Shown here one piece after another: positions 19,319 through 27,705 of a stretch of 64,000 nucleotides of DNA. The stretch comes from Rufibacter tibetensis (lineage in GTDB: Bacteria > Bacteroidota > Bacteroidia > Cytophagales > Hymenobacteraceae). The notes under the pieces were generated by a model. It was given only the letters and a program-made list of their open reading frames with translations. It was not told the DNA's origin and did no database searches. How positions within the stretch are numbered: position 1 is the first letter of the stretch; each line of letters opens with the position of its first letter. Where the stretch lies: NCBI RefSeq assembly GCF_001310085.1, contig NZ_CP012643.1:5090001-5154000 (forward strand). The letters are read 5' to 3'. A program made the translations under genes and the position numbers.

Positions 19319-20326
19319 ATGAAGAAAATTTTAGGTGCTTTTCTGGTTTTACTGCCCCTCTCTGCACCGGTTTGGGCGCAGCAGCGGCCGCAGTACAGCC
19401 AATATATGATCAACAGCTATTTGCTGAACCCAGCTATTACCGGTATTGAAGATTACACGGAGGTTAAAATAGGTACCCGCCAGCAATGGGTGGGTTTGGA
19501 AGGAGCTCCCAGAACCTACCACGTGAGCGCCCACACTCCCCTGAACAAACAGGTAGCCAGTGTGCGAAGAGCAGGAAAAGGAATTACCAGCACGCGCACG
19601 GTAAACAGGAATCGCTTCACGCGGGCTTATCCGCACCACGGGGTGGGTATCCAGGCCATCAGTGACAAAACTGGTCCCTTACGCAGAACAAACGTGAACC
19701 TGACCTATGCTTACCATTTACCTATCACCAAAACCATCACCATCTCCATGGGGGCTAGTGCGGGCATCTTGCGTAACAGCATCAACCCAAATGAAGCTAC
19801 CTTTACCAGCCCAGACCCGGCTATTTCCAGCGGCTACGTAAACCGGAATTATTTCGACATGGGATTAGGAACCTGGATTTACTCTAATAATTTCTTTGTG
19901 GGTCTATCTGGAGCACAGCTAATCAAAAGCAGAAGAGACCTGAACCCAAGTGAGGTGGAGGAAGAGGACAATGATATTCTACAGAAGCATTATATAGGAA
20001 CGGTAGGCTACAAGTTCAACTTAAGCCAGGATGTTACTATCATTCCATCTGTTTTAGCCAAATTAAACACTCCCAGCCCCACCACCATTGACTACAACGT
20101 ACGTGCTATTTACGCAGATCGTATCTGGGCCGGAGTTTCTTACCGGAATCAAGATGCTTTTGCATTCATGACCGGCGTGAACATCAGTCATATCATGGAT
20201 GTAAGTTATTCTTATGACTACAATACTTCTGGCTTGAGTATAGCTAACACAGGAACCCATGAAGTGGTGTTAGGTCTGAAACTCTTTAACAGAGGAAAAG
20301 TGATTTGCCCTAGGTGGATGCACTAA
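19319..20326 (+). CDS. PorP/SprF-family type IX secretion outer-membrane protein
   Basis: 335 residues with a signal peptide (ends APVWAQ) and the family opening RPQYSQYMINSYLLNPAITGIEDY. The rest alternates like outer-membrane beta strands. Proteins of this family sit in the outer membrane and anchor or secrete type B T9SS cargo. The gene lies 4 nt after the type B cargo gene, so the two are almost certainly one operon and functional partners. An insertion-like stretch (VRRAGKGITSTRTVNRNR, about residues 81-98) is more basic than usual. A terminator follows at 20342-20389. Confidence 0.93.
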   Translation: MKKILGAFLVLLPLSAPVWAQQRPQYSQYMINSYLLNPAITGIEDYTEVKIGTRQQWVGLEGAPRTYHVSAHTPLNKQVASVRRAGKGITSTRTVNRNRFTRAYPHHGVGIQAISDKTGPLRRTNVNLTYAYHLPITKTITISMGASAGILRNSINPNEATFTSPDPAISSGYVNRNYFDMGLGTWIYSNNFFVGLSGAQLIKSRRDLNPSEVEEEDNDILQKHYIGTVGYKFNLSQDVTIIPSVLAKLNTPSPTTIDYNVRAIYADRIWAGVSYRNQDAFAFMTGVNISHIMDVSYSYDYNTSGLSIANTGTHEVVLGLKLFNRGKVICPRWMH

Positions 20327-20341
20327 TTCTTTATTCATCTA

Positions 20342-20389
20342 TAAAACAGAAGAGCTCCACTTCACATGAAATGGGGCTCTTCTGTTTTA
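20342..20389 (+). terminator. Terminator after PorP/SprF gene, joined to a dispersed-motif copy
   Basis: 18-bp stem (20342-20359 / 20372-20389) with one G-T wobble. The right arm runs directly into a copy of the dispersed palindrome (20382-20413). Confidence 0.8.
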
Positions 20390-20637
20390 AAGCTAGTTTT
20401 CATAAAATAGCTCATGTTAACATCAATATTTATTAGTACATAAACTGTTTCAGGTTGTGAAAAGCAAATCTATCTTAACTCAATCTAGCAGTAAACCTAT
20501 AGGATATTCCATGTGGTTTCCCTTGGTTTCTTTCGCAGCAACTTCTAGAGAAGATACAAAAAGCTATAAACCCATAAGTATTAAGTTCTAATATCCGTGG
20601 GAATGAAAAAAGACACCCACATAGAATTGCCTCTACA

Positions 20638-20690
20638 CTAAAACAAAAAGGCCCTACCTCTAGGCAAGAGGTAGGGCCTTTTTGTTTTAG
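20638..20690 (-). terminator. Terminator of the GH43 gene
   Basis: Perfect 24-nt arms (20638-20661 / 20667-20690) around a 5-nt loop, starting 14 nt past the GH43 stop. The symmetric A/T flanks allow use in both directions. Confidence 0.85.
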
Positions 20691-20703
20691 AACTTTAAGG
20701 TGC

Positions 20704-21837
20704 TTATGACTTAACAGCCGTGATGGTTTGGATAGTACCGTCAGGATTGTGCTTCAACTCAGTTACTTTGATGTTACGCAGGTGCGTTTTACCTGAAAGT
20801 TGTGTGTCATGATAGAAGATATACCACTTGCCTTTGAACTCCACAATAGAGTGGTGGTTTGTCCAGCCTTCTACTGGTTTCAAAACCACACCCTTATAGG
20901 TAAAAGGACCTGCAGGAGAGTCGCCCACTGCATACGCTATGTTGTGGGTGTCACCGGTTGAGTAAGAGAAGTAATACTTGTTGTTGTATTTATGAATCCA
21001 AGCGGCTTCAAAGAAACGCTTGTTGTGCTCGGTAGCCGGGATTAGCTTTCCGTTTTCATCCAAAATACGCACATCTTTCACCGGACCTTCAAACCCTAGC
21101 ATATCGGCACGCATCTTTGCCATTTTAGGAAGAAGAGCGTTGCCGGTGGCTGGTTCAGGAGCGGCGGTAGAATCGTATTTACCGGTTGCCCAACGCTGCA
21201 ACTGTCCTCCCCATATACCACCGAAATACATGTAAGAAGTACCGTCTGTATCAGTGAATACTGTTGGGTCAATGCTGAACGAACCAGCAATTGGTTTAGG
21301 CTCTGGCTTGAATGGACCCGTTGGAGAAGTTGAGGTGGCTACCCCAATTCTGAAAACATCTTGTTTGTCTTTAACCGGGAAATAGAGATAGTACTTTCCA
21401 TTCTTGTAGGCCGCATCTGGTGCCCAAAGCTGGCGCCCAGCCCAAGGAATGTCTTTGATATCCAAAGCCACTCCATGATCGGTTACTTTACCGTTGATGC
21501 TGTCCATAGAGAAGACATGGTAATCTCTCATGTCAAAGTGATCTCCGTTGTCATTTTCAGGAGTACCAGCCTCTATGTCATGCGATGGGTATATATAAAT
21601 TCTACCGTTAAATACGTGTGCTGATGGATCTGCCGTGTACATGCCTGGAACCAATGGCTGAGAAAGGTATTTTCCAGCAGTTGAGTCTGTGCCAGCCGTG
21701 GTTGGGGTAGTGGCAACAGGGCTTTGCACCTCAGTAGAGGCAGTTTCTGTATTGGTCTGCTTCTGGCAGGCACTGGTGAAGGCCGAAGCCGCAACGAATA
21801 CCAAAGGCAGGTACTTTGCAGATTTAAGTTTCGTCAT
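20704..21837 (-). CDS. Glycoside hydrolase family 43 lipoprotein
   Basis: Five-bladed beta-propeller glycosidase acting on arabinose- or xylose-containing glycans. The three acidic residues are visible: general base Asp in MYTADPSAHVF, pKa-modulating Asp in FSIDPTVFTD and general acid Glu in FFEAAWIHKY. The substrate-facing HHSIVEF also fits. I use the ATG at 21837 (MTKLKSAKY), giving 377 residues with a lipoprotein signal and lipobox FTSAC. The longer frame to 21921 would put a hydrophilic extension before the signal. Exact substrate (xylan, arabinan, galactan) is not decidable. A LacI-family operator overlaps its predicted promoter. A divergent GH2 gene suggests shared glycan use. Confidence 0.9.
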   Translation of the reverse strand: MTKLKSAKYLPLVFVAASAFTSACQKQTNTETASTEVQSPVATTPTTAGTDSTAGKYLSQPLVPGMYTADPSAHVFNGRIYIYPSHDIEAGTPENDNGDHFDMRDYHVFSMDSINGKVTDHGVALDIKDIPWAGRQLWAPDAAYKNGKYYLYFPVKDKQDVFRIGVATSTSPTGPFKPEPKPIAGSFSIDPTVFTDTDGTSYMYFGGIWGGQLQRWATGKYDSTAAPEPATGNALLPKMAKMRADMLGFEGPVKDVRILDENGKLIPATEHNKRFFEAAWIHKYNNKYYFSYSTGDTHNIAYAVGDSPAGPFTYKGVVLKPVEGWTNHHSIVEFKGKWYIFYHDTQLSGKTHLRNIKVTELKHNPDGTIQTITAVKS

Positions 21838-21868
21838 CTTTTGTTTGAGGTTAAAGATTGTTTTGGTG

Positions 21869-21898
21869 AAGATATATAAAACAAAACCTTTTTTGCAA
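21869..21898 (-). promoter_or_regulatory. Predicted GH43 promoter
   Basis: On the minus strand TTG (21896-21898), a 19-base spacer and TATATCTT (21869-21876) resemble the Bacteroidetes promoter. The -7 element is an imperfect match to TAnnTTTG. The TTG lies inside the LacI-type operator. Confidence 0.45.
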
Positions 21899-21908
21899 CC
21901 GATTTCAA
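21893..21908. promoter_or_regulatory. LacI/GalR-family operator
   Basis: TTGCAACCGATTTCAA fits the LacI-family palindrome TTGnAAnCGnTTnCAA at every defined position. It overlaps the -33 element of the GH43 gene, a position suited to repression. No LacI-family regulator is encoded in the window. Confidence 0.6.
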
Positions 21909-22351
21909 TAAAATTAGTCATCTTGAAACAGCTGCTATTTTAAGAAAATGGTAAAATAGGAATCCACTTAAAAAAAGGAAAGCTGCTGCCCTGTAGTTAC
22001 TGATTGTTTCTGGCGCGCTTTCCAAAAGCTACTTCTAAAGATTAAACTTCTTCACTTAGCTATAAAATTTAAAACCATTTCTACTATTACTTTGTCTCTG
22101 CCGTTTTATGCCTGGACTACATAAACCTACCTTATACTAACTCTAAAACGAGCTTGATTCTTAGTATACTCATCAGAATCAATGGTATGCCTTTTGCGGA
22201 ACAACCCTAACGAACGCTTTATAGGAAAATTCCATAAAGGTATTTCGATTTGGTAAATCCAACTCATTTGCTTTTTGCACAACCTTCTTTAAAAAAAACT
22301 TCGTTAAAGACTTACTAGTACATAAGTGACGGCCACAAACTGTAAATCAAT

Positions 22352-24280
22352 ATGACTGCAATACACCCAAACCTCAACGTAACTGAGAGCTTTGATCAAT
22401 CAATTGTTTCCAAGAAAATTGAAGAATCACAGGAGGTAGCACCCCAGGAGGACGCCAGTACCTCCAGAGGAACAGACAACCCTTTGCCCCGGGTAGTACT
22501 CCGGCCTAATACCTATTCTTTGCTGGATGGCGAATGGAAATTCTCGCTGGACCAAGAAGACCGGGGTTTGCGCGAGGGCTGGTACCTGGGGCATAAATAC
22601 CAACACACCGCCAACTGGCCGGGATCTGTAGAGGAACACATGGCCGCAACTACTGGAGACCAAGCCCCTCCTGCGTGGCAAGACAAAGTGATTGCCTGGT
22701 ACGAGCGTGAGTTCACCCGTCCGGAAAAGCTGGAAAGCGGCGGAAAAAGAATTTACCAGATCACGTTTGGAGCCTGTGGCTATGAAACCCGGGTATGGCT
22801 AAACGGAAGGTTGCTTACCGATGTGGAAGGCGGAGATGTACACTATGGTGAGTACAATTCCTTCTCCTTTGAAATAAATGAAGACCACCTGCTGCCTGTC
22901 AATTGGCTCACCGTTCGTATTTCTCACAGCAAGGACGCAGAGGTTCCCCGCGGGAAGCAGGAATCACACGTGTACAAACGAGGAGGCATCTGGTACCAGA
23001 CCTACGCCGGTGCTGTTCGCAGCGTGTGGCTGGAAACCGTTGAAAGAAACCGGCTGCGTTCACGAGTTGGGGTGCAAAGCCTTATTGAAGACTCACTGGT
23101 TCGCTTTAGTTTTACTACCAGAATCCAGGACCCCGGCCAGTACCTGCTTAAGCTGAACATCTATGAGCGTGGGGCTGACGATGACGCTACCCCGCTTGCT
23201 ACATCAGATTATCCGCTGAGGTTGGAGGCTGGGCAAAAGCAACAGTATGTAGTCATAGAGGTACCCAATGCCAAGCTTTGGAGTCCTGAAGATCCGCACT
23301 TATATAAATTTGAGGCCCAGCTATTTGACAACAGCGGCTACGCTTCAGAGATTGAAGGGCACTTTGGTTTGCGGAAAATTGAAGCCCGCGGCCGGCACAT
23401 TTACCTCAACAACAAAGAAATTTACATTGACGGTATTCTGTATCAGCCTGGCACCGCTACTTACGAAGAAATGCGCCGCCACATGTACTCCATGAAAGAA
23501 CTGGGCTGTAACCTGGTGCGGGTACACATTGCCGGGATTGACCCCCGTATTTACAACCTAGCTGATGAGATAGGATTACTGCTCTGGGTAGAGGTACCTA
23601 GCCCCCACTCTTCCACCCGCCGAAGCCGCGTAAACCACCGCCGTGAGTTGCTCCGTATGCTGGCCCTTATTGAAACCAACCCATCGGTGATCATCTGGAG
23701 TTTGTACAATGAGGACTGGGGTGCGCAGGACATCGCCACTAACCCAGAAACGCGGCAATATATCATGGATATCTTCCATTTTATGAAAATCAGGTATCCG
23801 CAGTTCCTGGTAGTAGACAATGATGGTTGGCAGCATATTTCTCATGAAGGCAAGCTGAAGTCAGATATGCTCACGGCTCACTTGTACACGCCTAAACTTG
23901 CCAAATGGAAAAAGCTTCTAGATAAACTTACCGCCGGAGAAATGGAAGGCGTAGCGGTTTTACCATTGGTAATTGGTGACCAATACTTCTACCGCGGACA
24001 AACCCCTTTGATTGTAAGTGAGTGGGGTGGCTTTGGGTTCTCAGATTACGGTGGACCTGAAAGCTCAGAGGAACGTACTGAACGAATCAAGGCTTTCAAA
24101 TTAGAACTCCGCAAACGGAAGATCGCTGGAGATGTGTACACCCAGGCAACCAACATTGAGGAAGAGAAAAATGGTTTGATTGACTTCCACACGGGAGAGC
24201 TTTCAGTACCAGCGGGATTACTCAGCACCAGAGATTATGTAGAAAAGCCTAAGAAAGCTCCTAAGAAAAAGAAGAGCTAA
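22352..24280 (+). CDS. Glycoside hydrolase family 2 enzyme (beta-galactosidase/beta-glucuronidase type)
   Basis: 642 residues with the GH2 domain order: N-terminal jelly-roll sugar-binding domain (ITFGACGYETRVWLNGRLL, about residues 132-150), Ig-like domain (about 220-340) and TIM barrel. The acid/base Glu is in IIWSLYNEDWGAQ and the nucleophile Glu in LIVSEWGGFGFSDYGG. No signal peptide is present; the N terminus is polar with Gln/Glu-rich linker sequence, so the enzyme is probably cytosolic and acts on imported oligosaccharides. The C terminus is lysine-rich (KPKKAPKKKKS). It is divergent from the GH43 gene. The sugar specificity is not readable from motifs. A terminator containing a dispersed-motif copy follows. 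Confidence 0.9.
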   Translation: MTAIHPNLNVTESFDQSIVSKKIEESQEVAPQEDASTSRGTDNPLPRVVLRPNTYSLLDGEWKFSLDQEDRGLREGWYLGHKYQHTANWPGSVEEHMAATTGDQAPPAWQDKVIAWYEREFTRPEKLESGGKRIYQITFGACGYETRVWLNGRLLTDVEGGDVHYGEYNSFSFEINEDHLLPVNWLTVRISHSKDAEVPRGKQESHVYKRGGIWYQTYAGAVRSVWLETVERNRLRSRVGVQSLIEDSLVRFSFTTRIQDPGQYLLKLNIYERGADDDATPLATSDYPLRLEAGQKQQYVVIEVPNAKLWSPEDPHLYKFEAQLFDNSGYASEIEGHFGLRKIEARGRHIYLNNKEIYIDGILYQPGTATYEEMRRHMYSMKELGCNLVRVHIAGIDPRIYNLADEIGLLLWVEVPSPHSSTRRSRVNHRRELLRMLALIETNPSVIIWSLYNEDWGAQDIATNPETRQYIMDIFHFMKIRYPQFLVVDNDGWQHISHEGKLKSDMLTAHLYTPKLAKWKKLLDKLTAGEMEGVAVLPLVIGDQYFYRGQTPLIVSEWGGFGFSDYGGPESSEERTERIKAFKLELRKRKIAGDVYTQATNIEEEKNGLIDFHTGELSVPAGLLSTRDYVEKPKKAPKKKKS

Positions 24281-24303
24281 TCTAATAGGATGAAACAGAT
24301 AGG

Positions 24304-24354
24304 AAGAACCTGTTTATGGCCCTGTTTTAGAAAACAAGCCTCAAACAGGTTCTT
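24304..24354 (+). terminator. Terminator of the GH2 gene built around a dispersed-motif copy
   Basis: Arms GAACCTGTTT / AAACAGGTTC (24306-24315 / 24343-24352) enclose the inner arms CCTGTTTT / AAAACAAG. TTTCTTTG follows. The whole hairpin is the dispersed palindrome used as a terminator. Confidence 0.75.
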
Positions 24355-24457
24355 TCTTTGTACCTTCTTTCCAGAAAGAGCCACTTAAACGTAACTGGTG
24401 CTGAAAACATTAGTCCCTTGTTAGTTGTATACCTCACATGACCAAACCACACACCAA

Positions 24458-25225
24458 ATGAAACTGAAAAACTTATTACTCTTGCTGATCTGCGTTTGCA
24501 CGTACTCTGCCTGGGCCCAAACGTTAGCTACGCCAGACAGAATTAAAACTAATAAAGGAGATTTAGTCATACAGCCTGTCACGCATGGCACGGTGGTTCT
24601 GCAATGGGATAACAAAACCATTTGGGTTGACCCTTATGGAGGCGAAGCGTTGTTTACCGGCCTTGCTAAACCAGATTTAATTCTGATTACCGATATTCAC
24701 GGCGACCATCTGGACTTGAAAACCTTGCAGGCCCTGCCTACCTCCGGTGCTACTATTGTGGCCCCTCAAGCCGTGGTTGATATGTTACCAGCTTCCATGA
24801 AAGCCAAAGCCATTGTACTGGCCAATGGAGCTAAAACAAAACAGATGAATATGGAAATCATGGCGGTGCCCATGTACAACTTGCCAGAAACCGCTGATTC
24901 CCGCCATCCAAAAGGAAGGGGCAATGGCTATGTGCTCAACATTGGGAACAAGAACGTATACCTGTCAGGTGATACAGAAGATATTCCTGAGATGCGCGCT
25001 CTAAAAAATGTTGACGTGGCATTTGTCTGCATGAACCTCCCCTTCACTATGGATGAGACGCAAGCTGCTTCTGCTGTGCTGGACTTCAAACCCAGAATTG
25101 TGTACCCATACCACTATCGTGGCCAAACCGGCCTCACCGATGTGAATGCTTTTAAAACTAAAGTAGAGGCTGAGAAAAACCAGATTGACGTACGTTTACG
25201 CAACTGGTACCCAGTAGGTAATTAG
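24458..25225 (+). CDS. Periplasmic MBL-fold metal-dependent hydrolase
   Basis: Metallo-beta-lactamase-fold protein of the UlaG / L-ascorbate-6-phosphate-lactonase-like group, 255 residues from the ATG at 24458 (MKLKNLL), with a signal peptide ending YSAWAQ. Metal ligands are suggested by TDIHGDHLDLK (HxxDH-like), YLSGDTEDIPEM and YPYHYRG near the C terminus. THGTVVLQWDNKTIWVDPYG is the typical N-terminal beta-hairpin. The substrate is unknown. The frame can be extended upstream to a TTG at 24425, but that would bury the signal peptide. Confidence 0.87.
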   Translation: MKLKNLLLLLICVCTYSAWAQTLATPDRIKTNKGDLVIQPVTHGTVVLQWDNKTIWVDPYGGEALFTGLAKPDLILITDIHGDHLDLKTLQALPTSGATIVAPQAVVDMLPASMKAKAIVLANGAKTKQMNMEIMAVPMYNLPETADSRHPKGRGNGYVLNIGNKNVYLSGDTEDIPEMRALKNVDVAFVCMNLPFTMDETQAASAVLDFKPRIVYPYHYRGQTGLTDVNAFKTKVEAEKNQIDVRLRNWYPVGN

Positions 25226-25294
25226 ATAATAAGCCTTGTAGAGCCTTTGGAGATAAAGTGCTTTAAGAGACTCCTTTTAACAAAACAGCCCCTA

Positions 25295-25341
25295 AAAGCA
25301 AAAGCGGGTTTCTCTTTAAGGGAGAAACCCGCTTTTGCTTT
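25295..25341 (-). terminator. Terminator of the 25352-25729 gene
   Basis: Perfect 20-nt arms (25295-25314 / 25322-25341), 7-nt loop. On the minus strand it continues into TTTTAGGGGCTGTTTTGTTA, a half copy of the dispersed palindrome. Confidence 0.85.
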
Positions 25342-25351
25342 ATTTAATGGT

Positions 25352-25729
25352 CTAAAGCCTGTTATAATCGGCTTCTTCAGAGTTAGTAGTGTCACTGTCT
25401 AAAGGCTGGTCATTCATACGCACCCCATTGGCACTGCCATCCATGGCATCATAGCTTCCTTCGTATTCAAAGCCAGGTCCTTGCGTGTCAGATTCTTTGC
25501 TATCCGGGTCATTGGCTCCGTAACCGGTTAATTCATTACCGCCAATGTGCAGGTTCTCTAGCTTGTCTTTCTGGTCATTGCGTTCTGTTTCCCCATTAAG
25601 GCCAATGTTACGTTTAGCCGAGGGATCAGGATGATTGCCAGGAGCATTGCGCTGGTGATAGTCATCATTCACGTTATTAGCTGATTTTGAATCTTCTTTA
25701 TCGTCTTTGAAAATATCTAGAATACCCAT
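25352..25729 (-). CDS. Disordered hydrophilic protein of unknown function
   Basis: 125 residues, start MGILDIFKDDKED. After this short amphipathic N terminus the protein is almost entirely polar (rich in Asn, Asp, Gly, Glu and Ser), with no predicted membrane segment and no Cys. This suggests an intrinsically disordered cytosolic protein. I do not recognise the family. It has its own strong terminator and sits convergent to the MBL-fold gene. Its clean gene spacing and terminator support it as real. Confidence 0.65.
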   Translation of the reverse strand: MGILDIFKDDKEDSKSANNVNDDYHQRNAPGNHPDPSAKRNIGLNGETERNDQKDKLENLHIGGNELTGYGANDPDSKESDTQGPGFEYEGSYDAMDGSANGVRMNDQPLDSDTTNSEEADYNRL

Positions 25730-25815
25730 AGTCTTAAAATTTATGTTCTACGCTAGTTTACGGGTACAGCTACAGGTTGTTTAAAACCAAGGACTTCTGC
25801 GCAAATAAAACCTGT

Positions 25816-25856
25816 ACAAAAAAGAGGACCTGCTGGCAGCAGGTCCTCTTTTTTGT
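25816..25856 (-). terminator. Terminator of the 25881-26210 gene
   Basis: Perfect 19-nt arms (25816-25834 / 25838-25856) with a 3-nt loop and A6/T6 runs on the outer sides. It can work in both directions. Confidence 0.85.
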
Positions 25857-25880
25857 GCGCTAAGTATCACTTCAAAACTA

Positions 25881-26210
25881 TTAGTGCTTCTTGCCCTTTT
25901 TCTTTTTACCACCCTGGTTTCCGTGACCATGGCCGTTCCCATTTCCATTCTTTTTCTGCTGACCGGGCGCATACGCCTTCGCTGATTGTCCACCATAGAC
26001 TTTCTTAGCTTGTCCTGGAGGTAGCCCTTTAGATGAAGTAGTTCTACCGTCCGGGAAAAAGATGCCTGGGAAATCTGAGGTTCTTTGGCTTTTAGAGGTG
26101 CGTGAGCCCGAAGGATAACGGGAACTGCTGGTATTTCTGGAGCTGGAGCAGGAAACAGCACTTACCAGGAAAACCAGCAAAACAACTAATTGTACAATCT
26201 GTCTTTTCAT
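25881..26210 (-). CDS. Small basic lipoprotein, low complexity
   Basis: 109 residues. Signal peptide LVVLLVFLVSAVSC with the lipobox Cys at residue 21, followed by a Ser/Arg-rich segment, PPGQAKKVYGGQSAK in the middle and a C terminus of Gly/Asn/His repeats ending in a lysine block (GKKKKGKKH). PPGxAKK-type segments recur in small Bacteroidetes exported proteins of unknown function. The strongly basic tail could bind a polyanion such as lipopolysaccharide or DNA, but this is inference. Confidence 0.7.
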   Translation of the reverse strand: MKRQIVQLVVLLVFLVSAVSCSSSRNTSSSRYPSGSRTSKSQRTSDFPGIFFPDGRTTSSKGLPPGQAKKVYGGQSAKAYAPGQQKKNGNGNGHGHGNQGGKKKKGKKH

Positions 26211-26384
26211 ATAAAATCTGAAATGCGGAACATCTGCAAAAGTGGCTGCAAGTATAAAGCCAAAAAATTTACGAAAAGAGGTTTTCAGCTTCGCATTAGA
26301 AACAAACCCTGAAACGTTCTTTTAGCAGCGGCTGTTCTGTCGTTACAAATCCATTGATTACCTTCTCTTTAAGAGACTTTCGGA

Positions 26385-27575
26385 ATGCCTAAACTGATTT
26401 TACTTTTTTTCCTTATTTTCATAATTACTGGAGTAGTTGCTCAGGAAAGAGCTGTAACTCCAGAGGCAACGGTAGTTTCCTCTCCGGGTATTCCTACCGC
26501 TCAGGCCAAATCTATAGATGGTTTGTCCCGCTATATTAATGCTCATTACAGAACCCCTCAGGAGAAAGTACAGGCTCTTTATAGTTGGCTTACCTCCAAT
26601 GTGGTCTATGATGTTTACGCCCTCACCAACATGCCCCAGTATTATGAGAAGCAGGCGCTTATTAGCCAAACCTTAACCACAAAAAAGGCGTTTTGCCAGG
26701 GTTATGCTGAGGTATTTAATGAAGTATGCGCTAAAATAGGGGTGCCGTCTTATTTAGTAACGGGCTTTGTCATACCCAAGGGTTCTTCCAAGCCTGTATC
26801 ACATGCCTGGTGTGCGGCCCTATTGAACGGAAAATGGTATTTGTTTGACCCAACCTGGGGAGCAGGTTTTGTAGAAAACGGAAAATTTGTATCGCGCATT
26901 AATACCCGGTACTTCATGGCTCCGCCAGCCAAGATGATCCAGACGCATATTCCGTTTGATCCTTTGTGGCAATTCTCCACCCAGCCCCTTACCTATCAGG
27001 AGTTCATTTCTTCCAGGACTGGTTTGGCAAAGCCCACAGTGGCAAAACCTAAACCTCTTTTTTCTTATCGTGATTCGCTGGCTGTGTATGCCGCTTCTTC
27101 GCATAAAGCGCAGTTGGTAAGCACCATCCGCAGAATATCGGCCCACAAAGCCATTCCGCCAGTGGTGTTAGACCATTTAAACCACACCAAGAAAAACCTA
27201 GCCATTAATAACCAAAACGAAACAGTTGATTTGTACAATGAGGCCGTAAGTTCTTTCAACGTGGGGATTGATCAGTTAAACCAATTTATCGGGTACAGGA
27301 ACAACCGTTTTCAGCCTGCTAAATCAGAACAGGAGCTAAAGCAGATGACCCAACATTGCGCAGACAAGTTCAGTGAAACCAAGCGGTTGCTCCAGCAGAT
27401 TAAACCCGGAGATAATACCAACCTTTTCCTTTCTTTGCAGAACATGAAGGCGATGGTAGAGAAAGCCTTGTTACAGGTAGAGAGCCAGCGGATGTTTGTA
27501 GACCATTATTTCAAAACCCCGGTAAAGCAACGGCCCGCCTTGTTTTACAAGCAGGCACTTGCTGAGCGCAACTAG
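26385..27575 (+). CDS. Exported transglutaminase-like domain protein
   Basis: 396 residues with a signal peptide (IFIITGVVAQ). The transglutaminase-like papain-fold core (about residues 45-185) has the full triad: Cys in TTKKAFCQGYAEVFN, His in VSHAWCAALLNGKWY and Asp in LFDPTWGAG. The rest (about 200-396) is helical and of unknown role. Such proteins act as proteases or amide transferases outside the cytosol. It is followed 130 nt later by an S9D peptidase gene, with a dispersed-motif copy (27616-27650) in between. Confidence 0.85.
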   Translation: MPKLILLFFLIFIITGVVAQERAVTPEATVVSSPGIPTAQAKSIDGLSRYINAHYRTPQEKVQALYSWLTSNVVYDVYALTNMPQYYEKQALISQTLTTKKAFCQGYAEVFNEVCAKIGVPSYLVTGFVIPKGSSKPVSHAWCAALLNGKWYLFDPTWGAGFVENGKFVSRINTRYFMAPPAKMIQTHIPFDPLWQFSTQPLTYQEFISSRTGLAKPTVAKPKPLFSYRDSLAVYAASSHKAQLVSTIRRISAHKAIPPVVLDHLNHTKKNLAINNQNETVDLYNEAVSSFNVGIDQLNQFIGYRNNRFQPAKSEQELKQMTQHCADKFSETKRLLQQIKPGDNTNLFLSLQNMKAMVEKALLQVESQRMFVDHYFKTPVKQRPALFYKQALAERN

Positions 27576-27615
27576 GTTTTAAATATTTTTCCACCCACTT
27601 TCTTCCTGCGTTTTG

Positions 27616-27650
27616 GTTTAAGGCTGGTTTGCAGAAAACAAGCTTTAAAC
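27616..27650. repeat. Copy of dispersed palindromic motif
   Basis: GTTTAAGGCTGGTTT - GCAG - AAAACAAGCTTTAAAC: the two halves are near complements. Confidence 0.55.
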
Positions 27651-27705
27651 ATGTCTCAGAAGATGTGTATATTGGCTTATACATCCGTCCACCAACTACA
27701 CAAAC

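Larger units (their letters stand above)
20327..20703. other. Convergent gap PorP/SprF / GH43
   Basis: 377 bases holding two terminators (20342-20389 and 20638-20690) and one dispersed-motif copy (20382-20413). No gene is seen. Confidence 0.75.
21838..22351. other. Divergent promoter region GH43 / GH2
   Basis: 514 bases between divergently transcribed glycosidase genes. Besides the operator and GH43 promoter I see no second LacI-type site and no clear -33/-7 pair in front of the GH2 gene. A short inverted repeat CTTTAA/TTAAAG lies about 45 nt before the GH2 start. Confidence 0.5.
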
